64,000 bases of DNA from Streptococcus ictaluri 707-05 (GTDB lineage: Bacteria > Bacillota > Bacilli > Lactobacillales > Streptococcaceae): assembly GCF_000188015.2 (NCBI RefSeq), contig NZ_AEUX02000005.1:186001-250000 (forward strand). The letters run 5' to 3'. Positions within the stretch are counted from its first letter, which is position 1. Each line of letters begins with the position of its first letter. The position numbers and the translations under genes are program-made. The notes below the pieces were generated by a model. That model saw only the letters and a program-made list of their open reading frames with translations. It did not search any database and was not told where the DNA came from. Shown piece by piece: positions 44,851-52,873 of the stretch.

Positions 44851-46443
44851 ATGAAGAAATACAAACCAACCAAGTTTAAACGAAAAACATCTGTCTACAA
44901 CGAAGAACTAGCAGACTATGCCGTGAACTTTATTGAATGTCTCTCACATACTAAAGGAACGTGGGCAGGTAAGCCATTTAAGTTACTTGACTGGCAAGAA
45001 CAAATTATTCGTGACTTATTTGGAGTCGTAAAGCCAGATGGTTATCGTCAGTTCAATACAGCCTATATTGAGATTCCTAAGAAGATGGGCAAGAGTGAAC
45101 TAGCCGCTGCCGTAGCACTCCTGCTTTGTTGTGGGGATGGTGAAGAACGAGCGGAAGTGTACGGCTGTGCTGCAGACCGAGGGCAAGCGACGATCATATT
45201 TGATGTTGCGGCTGACATGGTAAGGATGTGTCCAGCACTCAATAAACGAGTAAAAATTCTAGCGTCACAAAAACGGATTATCTATTTACCAACCAATAGT
45301 TTCTATCAAGTTCTATCAGCTGAGGCCTATTCGAAACATGGCTTTAATATTCATGGGGTAGTATTTGATGAACTGCATACCCAACCGAACAGAAAGCTCT
45401 TTGATGTCATGACTAAAGGGAGTGGGGATGCACGAACTCAACCACTTTATTTTCTCATTACAACAGCAGGGACGGATACCAACTCTATTTGTTATGAAAC
45501 CCATCAAAAGGCTAAAGATATTATGAGTGGTCGAAAAATAGATCCAACTTTTTATCCTGTTATTTATGGAGCTGATGAAGAAGACGACTGGACAGATCCA
45601 AAGGTTTGGAAGAAAGCTAATCCATCTCTTGGAGTAACAGTTGCATTAGAAAAAGTACAAGTAGCGTGTGAGTCAGCAAAACAAAATCCAGCTGAGGAAA
45701 ACTCGTTTAGACAATTACGTTTAAACCAATGGGTGAAACAATCCGTCCGTTGGATGCCGATGGAAAAATGGGATAACTGTTCCTTTAGTGTAAATGTGGA
45801 AGAACTAAAAGGTAGAGTATGTTATGGAGGCTTGGACTTATCTTCTACAACCTATATGACAGCCTTTGTGTTGGTTTTTCCACCGATTGATGAAGAAGAT
45901 AAGTTTATCGTACTTCCTTACTTTTGGATACCAGAAGATACCTTAGAACTTCGTGTAAGGCGTGACCATGTACCGTATGATTTATGGGAGAAACAAGGGC
46001 ATCTTATGACAACGGAAGGAAATGTTGTTCACTACGGTTTTATTGAACAATTCATTGAGAAGTTGGGAGAAGAGTTTAATATTCGTGAGATTGCCTTTGA
46101 TAGATGGGGAGCCGTTCAAATGGTTCAAAACTTGGAAAATATGGGTTTTACGGTTGTACCATTTGGACAAGGATTTAAGGATATGAGTCCACCAACAAAA
46201 GAATTGATGAAACTCACACTTGAAGAAAAATTAGCACACGGCGGACATCCAGTTCTTCGGTGGAATATGGACAATATTTTTATCAGAACTGACCCAGCAG
46301 GAAACATCAAAGCGGATAAAGAAAAATCAACAGAGAAGATTGATGGAGCTATTGCGACTATTATGGCGCTGGACCGTGCGATTAGATGTGGCAATATCAG
46401 CGAAGAAAGTGTCTACGACTCTCGTGGACTGTTATTTCTATAA
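44851..46443 (+). CDS. Phage terminase large subunit
   Basis: The 530-residue motor protein of the HK97/Terminase_1 type has Walker A IPKKMGKSELAAA (about 75-87), Walker B HGVVFDELHTQ, and an ATPase coupling motif LITTAGTD. The nuclease half follows, with acidic residues in YGGLDLSSTT, EIAFDRWGAV and the C-terminal KIDGAIATIMALDRA. It pumps DNA into the prohead and cuts it. ATG 44851 follows AGGAGGTG. The small subunit lies 3.7 kb upstream, split off by methylase genes. Confidence 0.92.
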   Translation: MKKYKPTKFKRKTSVYNEELADYAVNFIECLSHTKGTWAGKPFKLLDWQEQIIRDLFGVVKPDGYRQFNTAYIEIPKKMGKSELAAAVALLLCCGDGEERAEVYGCAADRGQATIIFDVAADMVRMCPALNKRVKILASQKRIIYLPTNSFYQVLSAEAYSKHGFNIHGVVFDELHTQPNRKLFDVMTKGSGDARTQPLYFLITTAGTDTNSICYETHQKAKDIMSGRKIDPTFYPVIYGADEEDDWTDPKVWKKANPSLGVTVALEKVQVACESAKQNPAEENSFRQLRLNQWVKQSVRWMPMEKWDNCSFSVNVEELKGRVCYGGLDLSSTTYMTAFVLVFPPIDEEDKFIVLPYFWIPEDTLELRVRRDHVPYDLWEKQGHLMTTEGNVVHYGFIEQFIEKLGEEFNIREIAFDRWGAVQMVQNLENMGFTVVPFGQGFKDMSPPTKELMKLTLEEKLAHGGHPVLRWNMDNIFIRTDPAGNIKADKEKSTEKIDGAIATIMALDRAIRCGNISEESVYDSRGLLFL

Positions 46444-46458
46444 GAAAGGAGAAATCAA

Positions 46459-47733
46459 ATGGGACTATTATCAGGACTATTCCGTTCAAGAGATAAACCA
46501 CAAAACAGACTACAAGGTAGTCAATATCGTTTTTTAGGTGGCATGACAACTAGTGGTAGTCGAGTAAACGAAAAGACGGCTATGCAGATGACTGCTGTGT
46601 ACTCATGTGTGCGCATCTTGTCTGAAACATTAGCGAGTTTGCCACTCCATGTATTTGAACATACAGAGAATGGAACGGCTAAGGCAGTGAACCATTCGCT
46701 GTACACGGTGCTCCATGATGAACCGAACAAAGAAATGACCAGTTTTATCTTTCGAGAAACCTTAATGACTCATTTGTTGTTATGGGGGAATGCTTATGCA
46801 CAGATTATTCGAAATGGTAAGGGAGAAGTCATTGCACTCTATCCACTCATGCCAGACAGAATGAAAGTAGACCGAGATGAACAAGGTCAGCTTTACTATG
46901 ATTATACGGTGAATGACACAGATGCTAGTATTACTGGTGGTGGAATTGTTCGCTTACAACCAAGTGATGTGCTCCATATACCAGGACTAGGGTTTGATGG
47001 TTTAGTGGGATACAGTCCCATTGCGATGGCAAAAAATGCGATTGGGATGGCGATTGCGACTGAAGAATACGGTGCGAAGTTCTTTCAAAATGGAGCTACA
47101 CCAAGTGGTATTTTGGAATATCCCGGTACCATTAAGAACCCTGAACAAGTCCGTGAAAGTTGGACTAGGGGATTTTCTGGTGGGAATAGCCATAAGATTG
47201 CGGTGCTTGAAGAAGGAATGAAGTACACACCGATTTCTATATCGCCAAACGAAGCACAGTTTTTAGAAACACGTAAATTTCAATTGAATGAGATAGCTCG
47301 AATTTTCAGAGTACCACCACACATGGTAGGTGACCTTGAAAAATAGAGCTTTTCTAATATTGAACAACAATCACTCGAGTTCGTGAAGTACACACTCGAC
47401 CCATGGGTAAGTCGCTGGGAACAAGCTATCACAAGACGGTTACTCCGAGAAGATGAGAAGAAGAAATACTACGTGAAGTTTAACGTAGATGGGTTACTTC
47501 GTGGGGACTATCAAAGCCGTATGAGTGGGTATGCGACTGCACGTCAAAATGGATGGATGAGTGCCAATGATATTCGAGCACTTGAAAATTTAGACCTTAT
47601 CTCTAAAGAAGATGGGGGAGATTTATATTTAATCAATGGCAATATGCTCCCACTAAAAGACGCTGGAGCATTCGCAAAGAAAGGAGAACACAATGAAGAA
47701 GTTTTGGAACTGGAAGACGATACAAAACAATAA
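46459..47733 (+). pseudogene. Phage portal protein, interrupted by an in-frame amber codon
   Basis: The first frame (46459-47346, 295 residues) is an HK97-type portal: MQMTAVYSCVRILSETLASLP, LLWGNAYAQIIRNGKGEV, and FQLNEIARIFRVPPHMVGDLEK. It then meets TAG at 47344-47346. The same frame continues SFSNIEQQSLEFVKYTLDPW to 47733, which is the normal rest of the family. Without the stop the protein would be 424 residues, the usual length. A single base change explains it. The portal is essential for packaging and neck assembly, so the phage cannot mature unless the stop is suppressed. Confidence 0.9.
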
Positions 47734-48427
47734 AGACGAACCTGAACAGGTATTGTTTTTAAATGGCATGATTGCTGAAGAATCATGGTTTGATGATGAC
47801 GTGACACCTAAGCAGTTCAAAAAAGAACTGGATAAGGTAGAGGGCAACATCACAGTTTGGATTAACTCACCTGGTGGAGATTGTATTGCGGCTGCACAAA
47901 TCTACAATATGTTGATGGACCGTAAAGGAGATGTCATGATTCAAATTGATGGGATAGTAGCCAGTGCTGCGACAGTGATTGGGATGGCAGGTACAAGTGT
48001 CAAGATGAGTCCAGTCGCTATGTTTATGATTCATGATCCGATGATGAGTATTTTTGGCAACTCTAAAGAAATGGAACAAGCTATCTCTATTTTAAAAGAA
48101 GTAAAAGAATCCATTATTAATGCCTATGAAATTAAGACTGGGTTATCAAGGGCGAAAATTTCTAAATTGATGGAGTCAGAAACATGGATGAACGCACGAA
48201 CTGCCATCAACTTAGGTTTCGCAGATGAGGTAATGAAACGAGATGATTTGTTAGATATGGAACAATCAGAAATGGTAGCACTGTATTCAACGCTCACACT
48301 TCAAAACACACTGTGTGATAAGATTCTAGCGAAGTGTCACATTCAACAACAAACATCTACAAGTCAAGGTGTAAAAGCAAATGACTTAATAGACAGACTA
48401 AATTTAATGAAAAACTGGAGGGACTAG
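47693..48427 (+). CDS. ClpP-like prohead maturation protease
   Basis: The 244-residue serine protease of the S14/ClpP type has the nucleophile Ser91 in DGIVASAATVIG and His114 in MFMIHDPMMS. INSPGGDCIAAAQIYN matches the oligomer face. It removes the scaffolding part of the capsid protein during prohead maturation. It overlaps the portal end by 41 bases, and the capsid gene follows 2 bases later. Confidence 0.92.
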   Translation: MKKFWNWKTIQNNKDEPEQVLFLNGMIAEESWFDDDVTPKQFKKELDKVEGNITVWINSPGGDCIAAAQIYNMLMDRKGDVMIQIDGIVASAATVIGMAGTSVKMSPVAMFMIHDPMMSIFGNSKEMEQAISILKEVKESIINAYEIKTGLSRAKISKLMESETWMNARTAINLGFADEVMKRDDLLDMEQSEMVALYSTLTLQNTLCDKILAKCHIQQQTSTSQGVKANDLIDRLNLMKNWRD

Positions 48428-48429
48428 CA

Positions 48430-49614
48430 ATGTCAAAACTATTAGAAATGATTGAAAAACATAACGAGGCATGGAAAGGCGCAAAAGCCTTTGTGGATAG
48501 TAAGAAAGATAAAGACGACTTATTGTCTGAAGAAGATGCCAAAATTTATGATGAAATGGAGAAAAAGGTGAAACAATACTCTGCAGAAATTGAACGTCTG
48601 CAACGAGTAGAGGCAATGGAACAAGAACTTGCAAAACCAGTCAATACACCAATTGTCGCAAAACCAATGAAGATGGAAGCAACTCAAGAAGTAACACCAA
48701 CTAAACAAGGCCGTGCCAAAGACGAGTATAAAACGGCTATGTTAAAAGCCATGCGTACACGCTTTAAACAAGTAGAAAATATTCTACAAGAAGGTGTCGA
48801 TACGGATGTGGGTTATTTAGTACCAGAAGAATATGATAGTCGTTTAATTCAAACGCTTGAGAGTGAAAATATCATGCGTAGCTTGGCGACTGTCATTTCA
48901 ACTTCTGGGGACCATAAAATTAACGTTGCCTCAACAAGCCCAGCAGCTGCTTGGATTGATGAAGGCGCACAGTTAACCTTTGGAGATGCAACGTTTAAAC
49001 AAATCTTACTAGATGCACATAAATTACATGTAGCCATCAAAGTGACTGAAGAACTCTTGAATGACAGCGCCTTTAACTTAGAAAGCTATATTTTAGAACG
49101 CTTTGGTAAAGCATTGGCAAACGCAGAAGAAGATGCCTTCTTAAATGGTGACGGTACGAATAAACCACTTGGTATTTTTGCAAAAACTGGAGGAGGTACC
49201 TATTTACCAGAAACTGCGACCTTAAAATCAGACGATATGAATGATTTGGTCTACAAATTAGCACGTCCATATCGTAAGAATGCAGCGTTCATTATGAACG
49301 ATAAGTTGATTGCCTCTATCCGTAAACTAAAAGATAACAATGGTGCGTACATTTGGCAACCAAGCTATCAAGACGGAGAGCCTGATCGCTTATTAGGGTA
49401 TCCAACCTATACTTCGGCATTTGCACCAGAAGATAAGATTACTTTTGGCGATTTTAGTTACTACAACATCGGTGATCGTGGCACTCGTTCATTTAAAGAG
49501 TTAACAGAGTTGTTTGCAGGTAACGGTATGATTGGTTATGTCGCAAAAGAACGTGTGGACGGCAAGTTAATCTTACCAGAAGCTGTTCAAATCTTACCGA
49601 TTAAGAAAGCTTAG
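48430..49614 (+). CDS. HK97-fold major capsid protein
   Basis: The 394-residue protein has an N-terminal coiled-coil delta/scaffold domain (about 1-110, rich in Lys/Glu: DKDDLLSEEDAKIYDEMEKK) that the upstream protease should remove. The capsid domain follows: GYLVPEEYDSRLIQTLESEN, AWIDEGAQLTFGDATF, and LERFGKALANAEEDAFLNGDG. The length and position are standard. No lesion is seen. Confidence 0.93.
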   Translation: MSKLLEMIEKHNEAWKGAKAFVDSKKDKDDLLSEEDAKIYDEMEKKVKQYSAEIERLQRVEAMEQELAKPVNTPIVAKPMKMEATQEVTPTKQGRAKDEYKTAMLKAMRTRFKQVENILQEGVDTDVGYLVPEEYDSRLIQTLESENIMRSLATVISTSGDHKINVASTSPAAAWIDEGAQLTFGDATFKQILLDAHKLHVAIKVTEELLNDSAFNLESYILERFGKALANAEEDAFLNGDGTNKPLGIFAKTGGGTYLPETATLKSDDMNDLVYKLARPYRKNAAFIMNDKLIASIRKLKDNNGAYIWQPSYQDGEPDRLLGYPTYTSAFAPEDKITFGDFSYYNIGDRGTRSFKELTELFAGNGMIGYVAKERVDGKLILPEAVQILPIKKA

Positions 49615-49632
49615 TAGAAAGGAGTAAAGAGT

Positions 49633-49908
49633 ATGCTTGTCAGACTAGATGAAATGAAACAATACTTACGAGTGGATTCGAGCGATGATGACATACTCTT
49701 ACTCACTTTGTTAGAGAGTGCTGAAAAATTGTGTGTCCATGTTGCAAGGTTAGAGGAGAATGAGGTAGAAGTTTATCAAGAGGAATTAAAAACTGCTGTG
49801 TTATATACGGTTGCTTACTGGTATGAGAACCGTGAAGAGGCAGACCATCATACACTAACACTAACGTTACGTTCTTTACTGTTTGGGATTCGTAAGGAGG
49901 AGTTCTGA
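49633..49908 (+). CDS. Head-tail connector protein (gp6-like)
   Basis: The 91-residue protein starts MLVRLDEMKQYLRVDSSDDD, typical of small helical phage connectors that form a ring under the portal. TAVLYTVAYWYENREE is the conserved end. AAAGGAG precedes the ATG and the stop overlaps the next start. Confidence 0.87.
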   Translation: MLVRLDEMKQYLRVDSSDDDILLLTLLESAEKLCVHVARLEENEVEVYQEELKTAVLYTVAYWYENREEADHHTLTLTLRSLLFGIRKEEF

Positions 49909-50240
49909 TGAAGATTAGTTTATTCAATGAGCGGATTACGATATTACAATCTGAAACTAAAACAGATAAAATCGGCAATCATCTAAATGAATGGACGGAG
50001 TTTTATAGCTGTTTTGCGACTATCAGTAATGAAAACCCACAAGAGGTGACAGAGCATGGTGTTCGTTATGATAACAGTAAACTAGATTTTACGATTCGCT
50101 ATTCTTCTGAAGTAGCGAACATTTCTTCTATAGGTTATCAAATTCAATTCAAGGAGGAGCTGTATGATATTTTAGGAATCGACCACTTGAATTATAAAAA
50201 GAAAGCTTTAAAACTCCATTGTCAGAGGGTGGAGAGATGA
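49908..50240 (+). CDS. Phage head closure / head-tail adaptor protein
   Basis: The 110-residue protein matches the SPP1 gp16-like family: ERITILQSETKTDKIGNHLNEWTEFYSCFATI and FTIRYSSEVANI...YDILGIDHLNYKKKALKL. It closes the filled head. It overlaps the next gene by four bases. Confidence 0.88.
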   Translation: MKISLFNERITILQSETKTDKIGNHLNEWTEFYSCFATISNENPQEVTEHGVRYDNSKLDFTIRYSSEVANISSIGYQIQFKEELYDILGIDHLNYKKKALKLHCQRVER

Positions 50241-50617
50241 AGAAAATCGGAATAGATGGATTGAGTCAAGCTGTTATGGAAGAACTCACACAATATGCTA
50301 AGCACAGTACCAGAGATATTAAGACTATTGTGTCAGAAGTCGCTAAAGCGACTCGAGATGAAATTAGTGGTAACGCCCCAAGTAAGAGTGGAAAATACGC
50401 TAAGAGCTGGGCAGTTAAGAAAATGAGTGAGAATTCGACAAGTCTAAACGTTACGGTTCATTCTAAGAACCGATATCAACTGACACATTTACTAGAGTTT
50501 GGGCATGCGAAACGAAATGGTGGGCGAGTGGATGCAAGACCACATATCGCTAGTGCAGAAGAACATGCCGTTCAAATGATGGAAGAGAGAATTAAGGAGG
50601 TACTTAGTGATAGATAA
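50237..50617 (+). CDS. HK97 gp10-like tail-joining protein
   Basis: The 126-residue protein is basic, with GNAPSKSGKYAKSWAVKKM and the conserved end HLLEFGHAKRNGGRVDARPHIASAEE. ATG 50237 has GGTGGAG just upstream and is preferred over the TTG at 50219. It acts at the head-tail interface. Confidence 0.87.
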   Translation: MKKIGIDGLSQAVMEELTQYAKHSTRDIKTIVSEVAKATRDEISGNAPSKSGKYAKSWAVKKMSENSTSLNVTVHSKNRYQLTHLLEFGHAKRNGGRVDARPHIASAEEHAVQMMEERIKEVLSDR

Positions 50618-50942
50618 GATTTTACAACTCATTCAAGAGATTGGTTTTCCTTTTGCTTATGACCATTTTGCAGAAGGAGAAAGTCCTAGTCCTCCTTTTT
50701 TGATTTATTTATTACCACAAAGCCATCACTTTGGTGCAGATGGCAAAGTCTATCATAAAATTGAAGAAGTCAGATTAGAACTCTACAGTGACAGAAAATC
50801 ACTTGAATTAGAACAACAGGTAGAAACCGTGCTGGATACACATGGTATTTTTTATGCCAAATCAGAAGTTTGGATTGAGAGTGAAAAGCTCTACGAAGTG
50901 TTATATACATTTGAAATGGAGGTAAAAAATAATGGGAAATAA
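50607..50942 (+). CDS. Tail completion (tail terminator-like) protein
   Basis: The 111-residue protein sits where streptococcal siphophages encode the tail terminator. GEGESPSPPFLIYLL-like sequence (AEGESPSPPFLIYLLPQSHHF) and VRLELYSDRKSLELEQQVE support a DUF3168-like fold. It overlaps both neighbours by about 11 bases. Family assignment is by pattern and position. Confidence 0.75.
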   Translation: MIDKILQLIQEIGFPFAYDHFAEGESPSPPFLIYLLPQSHHFGADGKVYHKIEEVRLELYSDRKSLELEQQVETVLDTHGIFYAKSEVWIESEKLYEVLYTFEMEVKNNGK

Positions 50943-51516
50943 AGTCAAATATAATTTAAAAAATGTTCATGCAGCAAAATTAACACGAAACCAAGATGGA
51001 ACATTTACCTATGCGGCACCTAAGGCAATACCAGGTGCAGTGAGTATTAGTTTAGATGCAGAAGGCGATTCTAGTCCGTTTTATGCGGATGGGATTGTGT
51101 ATTTCCGTACGACAGCCAATAATGGATATAGTGGGGATTTAGAAATTGCCTTAATACCAGAATGGTTCAGAACCGAAATCTTAAAAGAAAAACTCGACCG
51201 AAACAATGTCCTAGTCGAAAAATCAGACACAACAGGTGCAGAGAAATTTGCCTTACTGTTTGAGTTTGACGGAGATGAAAAAGCAATCCGTCATGTTTTG
51301 TATAACTGTTCAACGTCACGTCCGTCACTTGAATCAGAAATAAAAGAAGATACGATTGAACCTGGTACAGAAAAATTATCTCTTACAGCCGATCCACGTC
51401 CAGATGGTTTGGTTAAGAGTCGTACAGGGGATACCACAACTGATACGGTTTATCAAAACTGGTATAAAAATGTTTATATTCCACAAGAACAAACCGCGAG
51501 TACACCGTCACGATAG
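50932..51516 (+). CDS. Major tail protein
   Basis: The 194-residue protein matches the phi13-type major tail family: VKYNLKNVHAAKLTRNQDGTF, GAVSISLDAEGDSSPFYADG and LSLTADPRPDGLVKSRT. It forms the tail tube. GGAGG precedes the ATG within the end of the previous gene. Confidence 0.9.
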   Translation: MGNKVKYNLKNVHAAKLTRNQDGTFTYAAPKAIPGAVSISLDAEGDSSPFYADGIVYFRTTANNGYSGDLEIALIPEWFRTEILKEKLDRNNVLVEKSDTTGAEKFALLFEFDGDEKAIRHVLYNCSTSRPSLESEIKEDTIEPGTEKLSLTADPRPDGLVKSRTGDTTTDTVYQNWYKNVYIPQEQTASTPSR

Positions 51517-51527
51517 GAGGATAGACA

Positions 51528-51893
51528 ATGATTGAAAAAACAGTAATCGTCAATAACAAAGAAGTGAAGTTTAAATCCTCTGCGACCATTCCACGTTTGT
51601 ATCGAATTAAGTTCAAACGTGATATTTTTAAAGACTTAGCCAAACTAGAAAAGTCCTTTAAGCAAGACTCGAACACGCTTGAGATTGAAGATTTAGAAAT
51701 CTTTGAGAACGTTGCTTATATTATGGCGTGGCATGCGGATAAAAGTATTCCACCGACAATTGACGAATGGTTAGATGAGTTTGAAATGTTTAGCATTTAT
51801 GAAATCCTACCAGAGATTTTAGAACTATGGGGTAGCAACTTACAAACGGATATTCAGTCTAAAAAAAACTTGAAAAAACAAGTCGTGAAATGA
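51528..51893 (+). CDS. Tail assembly chaperone (short form)
   Basis: The 121-residue protein corresponds to the lambda gpG role: TIPRLYRIKFKRDIFKDLAKLE and ENVAYIMAWHADKSIPPTIDEWLDEFE. It ends at TGA 51891-51893. Near its end is the slippery heptamer A-AAA-AAC (51863-51869), which should send some ribosomes into the -1 frame to make the long form. It binds the tape measure during tail assembly. Confidence 0.88.
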   Translation: MIEKTVIVNNKEVKFKSSATIPRLYRIKFKRDIFKDLAKLEKSFKQDSNTLEIEDLEIFENVAYIMAWHADKSIPPTIDEWLDEFEMFSIYEILPEILELWGSNLQTDIQSKKNLKKQVVK

Positions 51894-52054
51894 CAACAGC
51901 CTTATTCTTATTAAGAAGTGTTGAAATTGGAATCTCGATTGGAGATTTGGATTTACTCACGATTGGTATGGTGTTAGATATGTGGACAGAAAAAGCCAAT
52001 GATGATGTGAAATACCAAAAGGTAGCTGGTCAGAAGGAGTTTGATAGGTTTTAG
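51528..52054 (+). CDS. Tail assembly chaperone, -1 frameshift product (gpGT-like)
   Basis: After the slip at 51863-51869 the -1 frame reads LEKTSREMTTALFLLRSVEI and continues LDLLTIGMVLDMWTEKAND to the TAG at 52052-52054, with no stop between. The MTTALFLLRSVEIGLS-like block is the normal second domain of this family in streptococcal phages. An ATG at 51890 could also start it alone, but it lacks a ribosome-binding site. Confidence 0.82.
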
Positions 52055-52064
52055 TTCTTGTATA

Positions 52065-52073
52065 TGTTAAAAT
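52065..52073 (+). promoter_or_regulatory. Extended -10 promoter of the inserted nuclease gene
   Basis: TGTTAAAAT is an extended -10 (TGn plus TAAAAT) 33 bases before the nuclease ATG. No good -35 is seen, as is common with extended -10 promoters. Confidence 0.5.
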
Positions 52074-52105
52074 AGTAGTTAGGTTTTTTAGTAAGAGGTA
52101 ATACA

Positions 52106-52816
52106 ATGAGCGATAAGAAACCAGAAGACTATCTTGTTGATAGTATCTTTGCAGCAAGAGAAATACCAAACGAGCTTGATAAACGAGGATATATGAATTA
52201 TCAATATATAGAGCAGGAAGGGATTTATAAAATTTCTTGCGATTTTGAACAAGACTATCAGTCTATGAAAGAAATTGACTATATATTTGATCCTACCAAG
52301 ACTTTGCGGCAAGTGAGGCTCTCAAAAAGTCCTACTAATAGATTTTACAATGATATTATTTTAAATAGAAACTGGAACACACAATACCCATATGGCCATA
52401 ATAATGCTGTGCATAGAGGACATTATATTGCTAATAAGTTTAAAGAATATTTAGTTCAAAGTAAGCATTTAGACGAGCAGAAAGTGATAAATTTTTTTGG
52501 AAGAGGAAATGTAATTAATGTATATCCACAATCCGCTAATTCGAATTGTAATAGTGAAATGACTGGTCAATTAGTCTTTGAACAGAAAGTGTGGGAGTTT
52601 TTAGATAAGTCTGAATTGCATGAGGTATTTTATGAAATTGAGAATTTTATCGTAGAAGATAAAAAGTCTTTAGGGAGAAGAATTAAAGGACTTTTCATTA
52701 AAAATGGTAAACTCGATGGAGATATGGAGCATTTCCATGTATTCATTCCGAACATCTATGATGAAACGTCTAATATTCCAGAACCAGAAGTTGAAGATGA
52801 AACAATGAAATCTTAG
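52106..52816 (+). CDS. HRGH-type non-specific nuclease-like protein inserted in the tail module
   Basis: The 236-residue soluble protein lacks a signal peptide. AVHRGHYIANKF (about 101-112) resembles the DRGH motif of DNA/RNA non-specific beta-beta-alpha-metal nucleases. NVINVYPQSANSNCNSEM (135-152) matches their second motif, where Pro-Gln and the metal-binding Asn are conserved. MEHFHVFIPN would be the next strand. The first Asp is His. It lies between the tail chaperones and tape measure, where such genes do not belong, with its own promoter and a strong terminator, so I read it as a moron. The C-terminus (PEPEVEDETMKS) is acidic. Role unknown: superinfection defence, host-DNA breakdown or toxin. 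Confidence 0.7.
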   Translation: MSDKKPEDYLVDSIFAAREIPNELDKRGYMNYQYIEQEGIYKISCDFEQDYQSMKEIDYIFDPTKTLRQVRLSKSPTNRFYNDIILNRNWNTQYPYGHNNAVHRGHYIANKFKEYLVQSKHLDEQKVINFFGRGNVINVYPQSANSNCNSEMTGQLVFEQKVWEFLDKSELHEVFYEIENFIVEDKKSLGRRIKGLFIKNGKLDGDMEHFHVFIPNIYDETSNIPEPEVEDETMKS

Positions 52817-52844
52817 CCATCAGAAAACTGATGGTTATTTTTAT
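52817..52844 (+). terminator. Terminator of the inserted nuclease gene
   Basis: CCATCAG / CTGATGG with an AAAA loop is followed by TTATTTTTAT, one base after the stop codon. It would also reduce late transcripts entering the tape-measure gene unless antitermination operates. Confidence 0.8.
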
Positions 52845-52873
52845 ATCTATTTTTAAAGAAAGGAGGAATGGCT

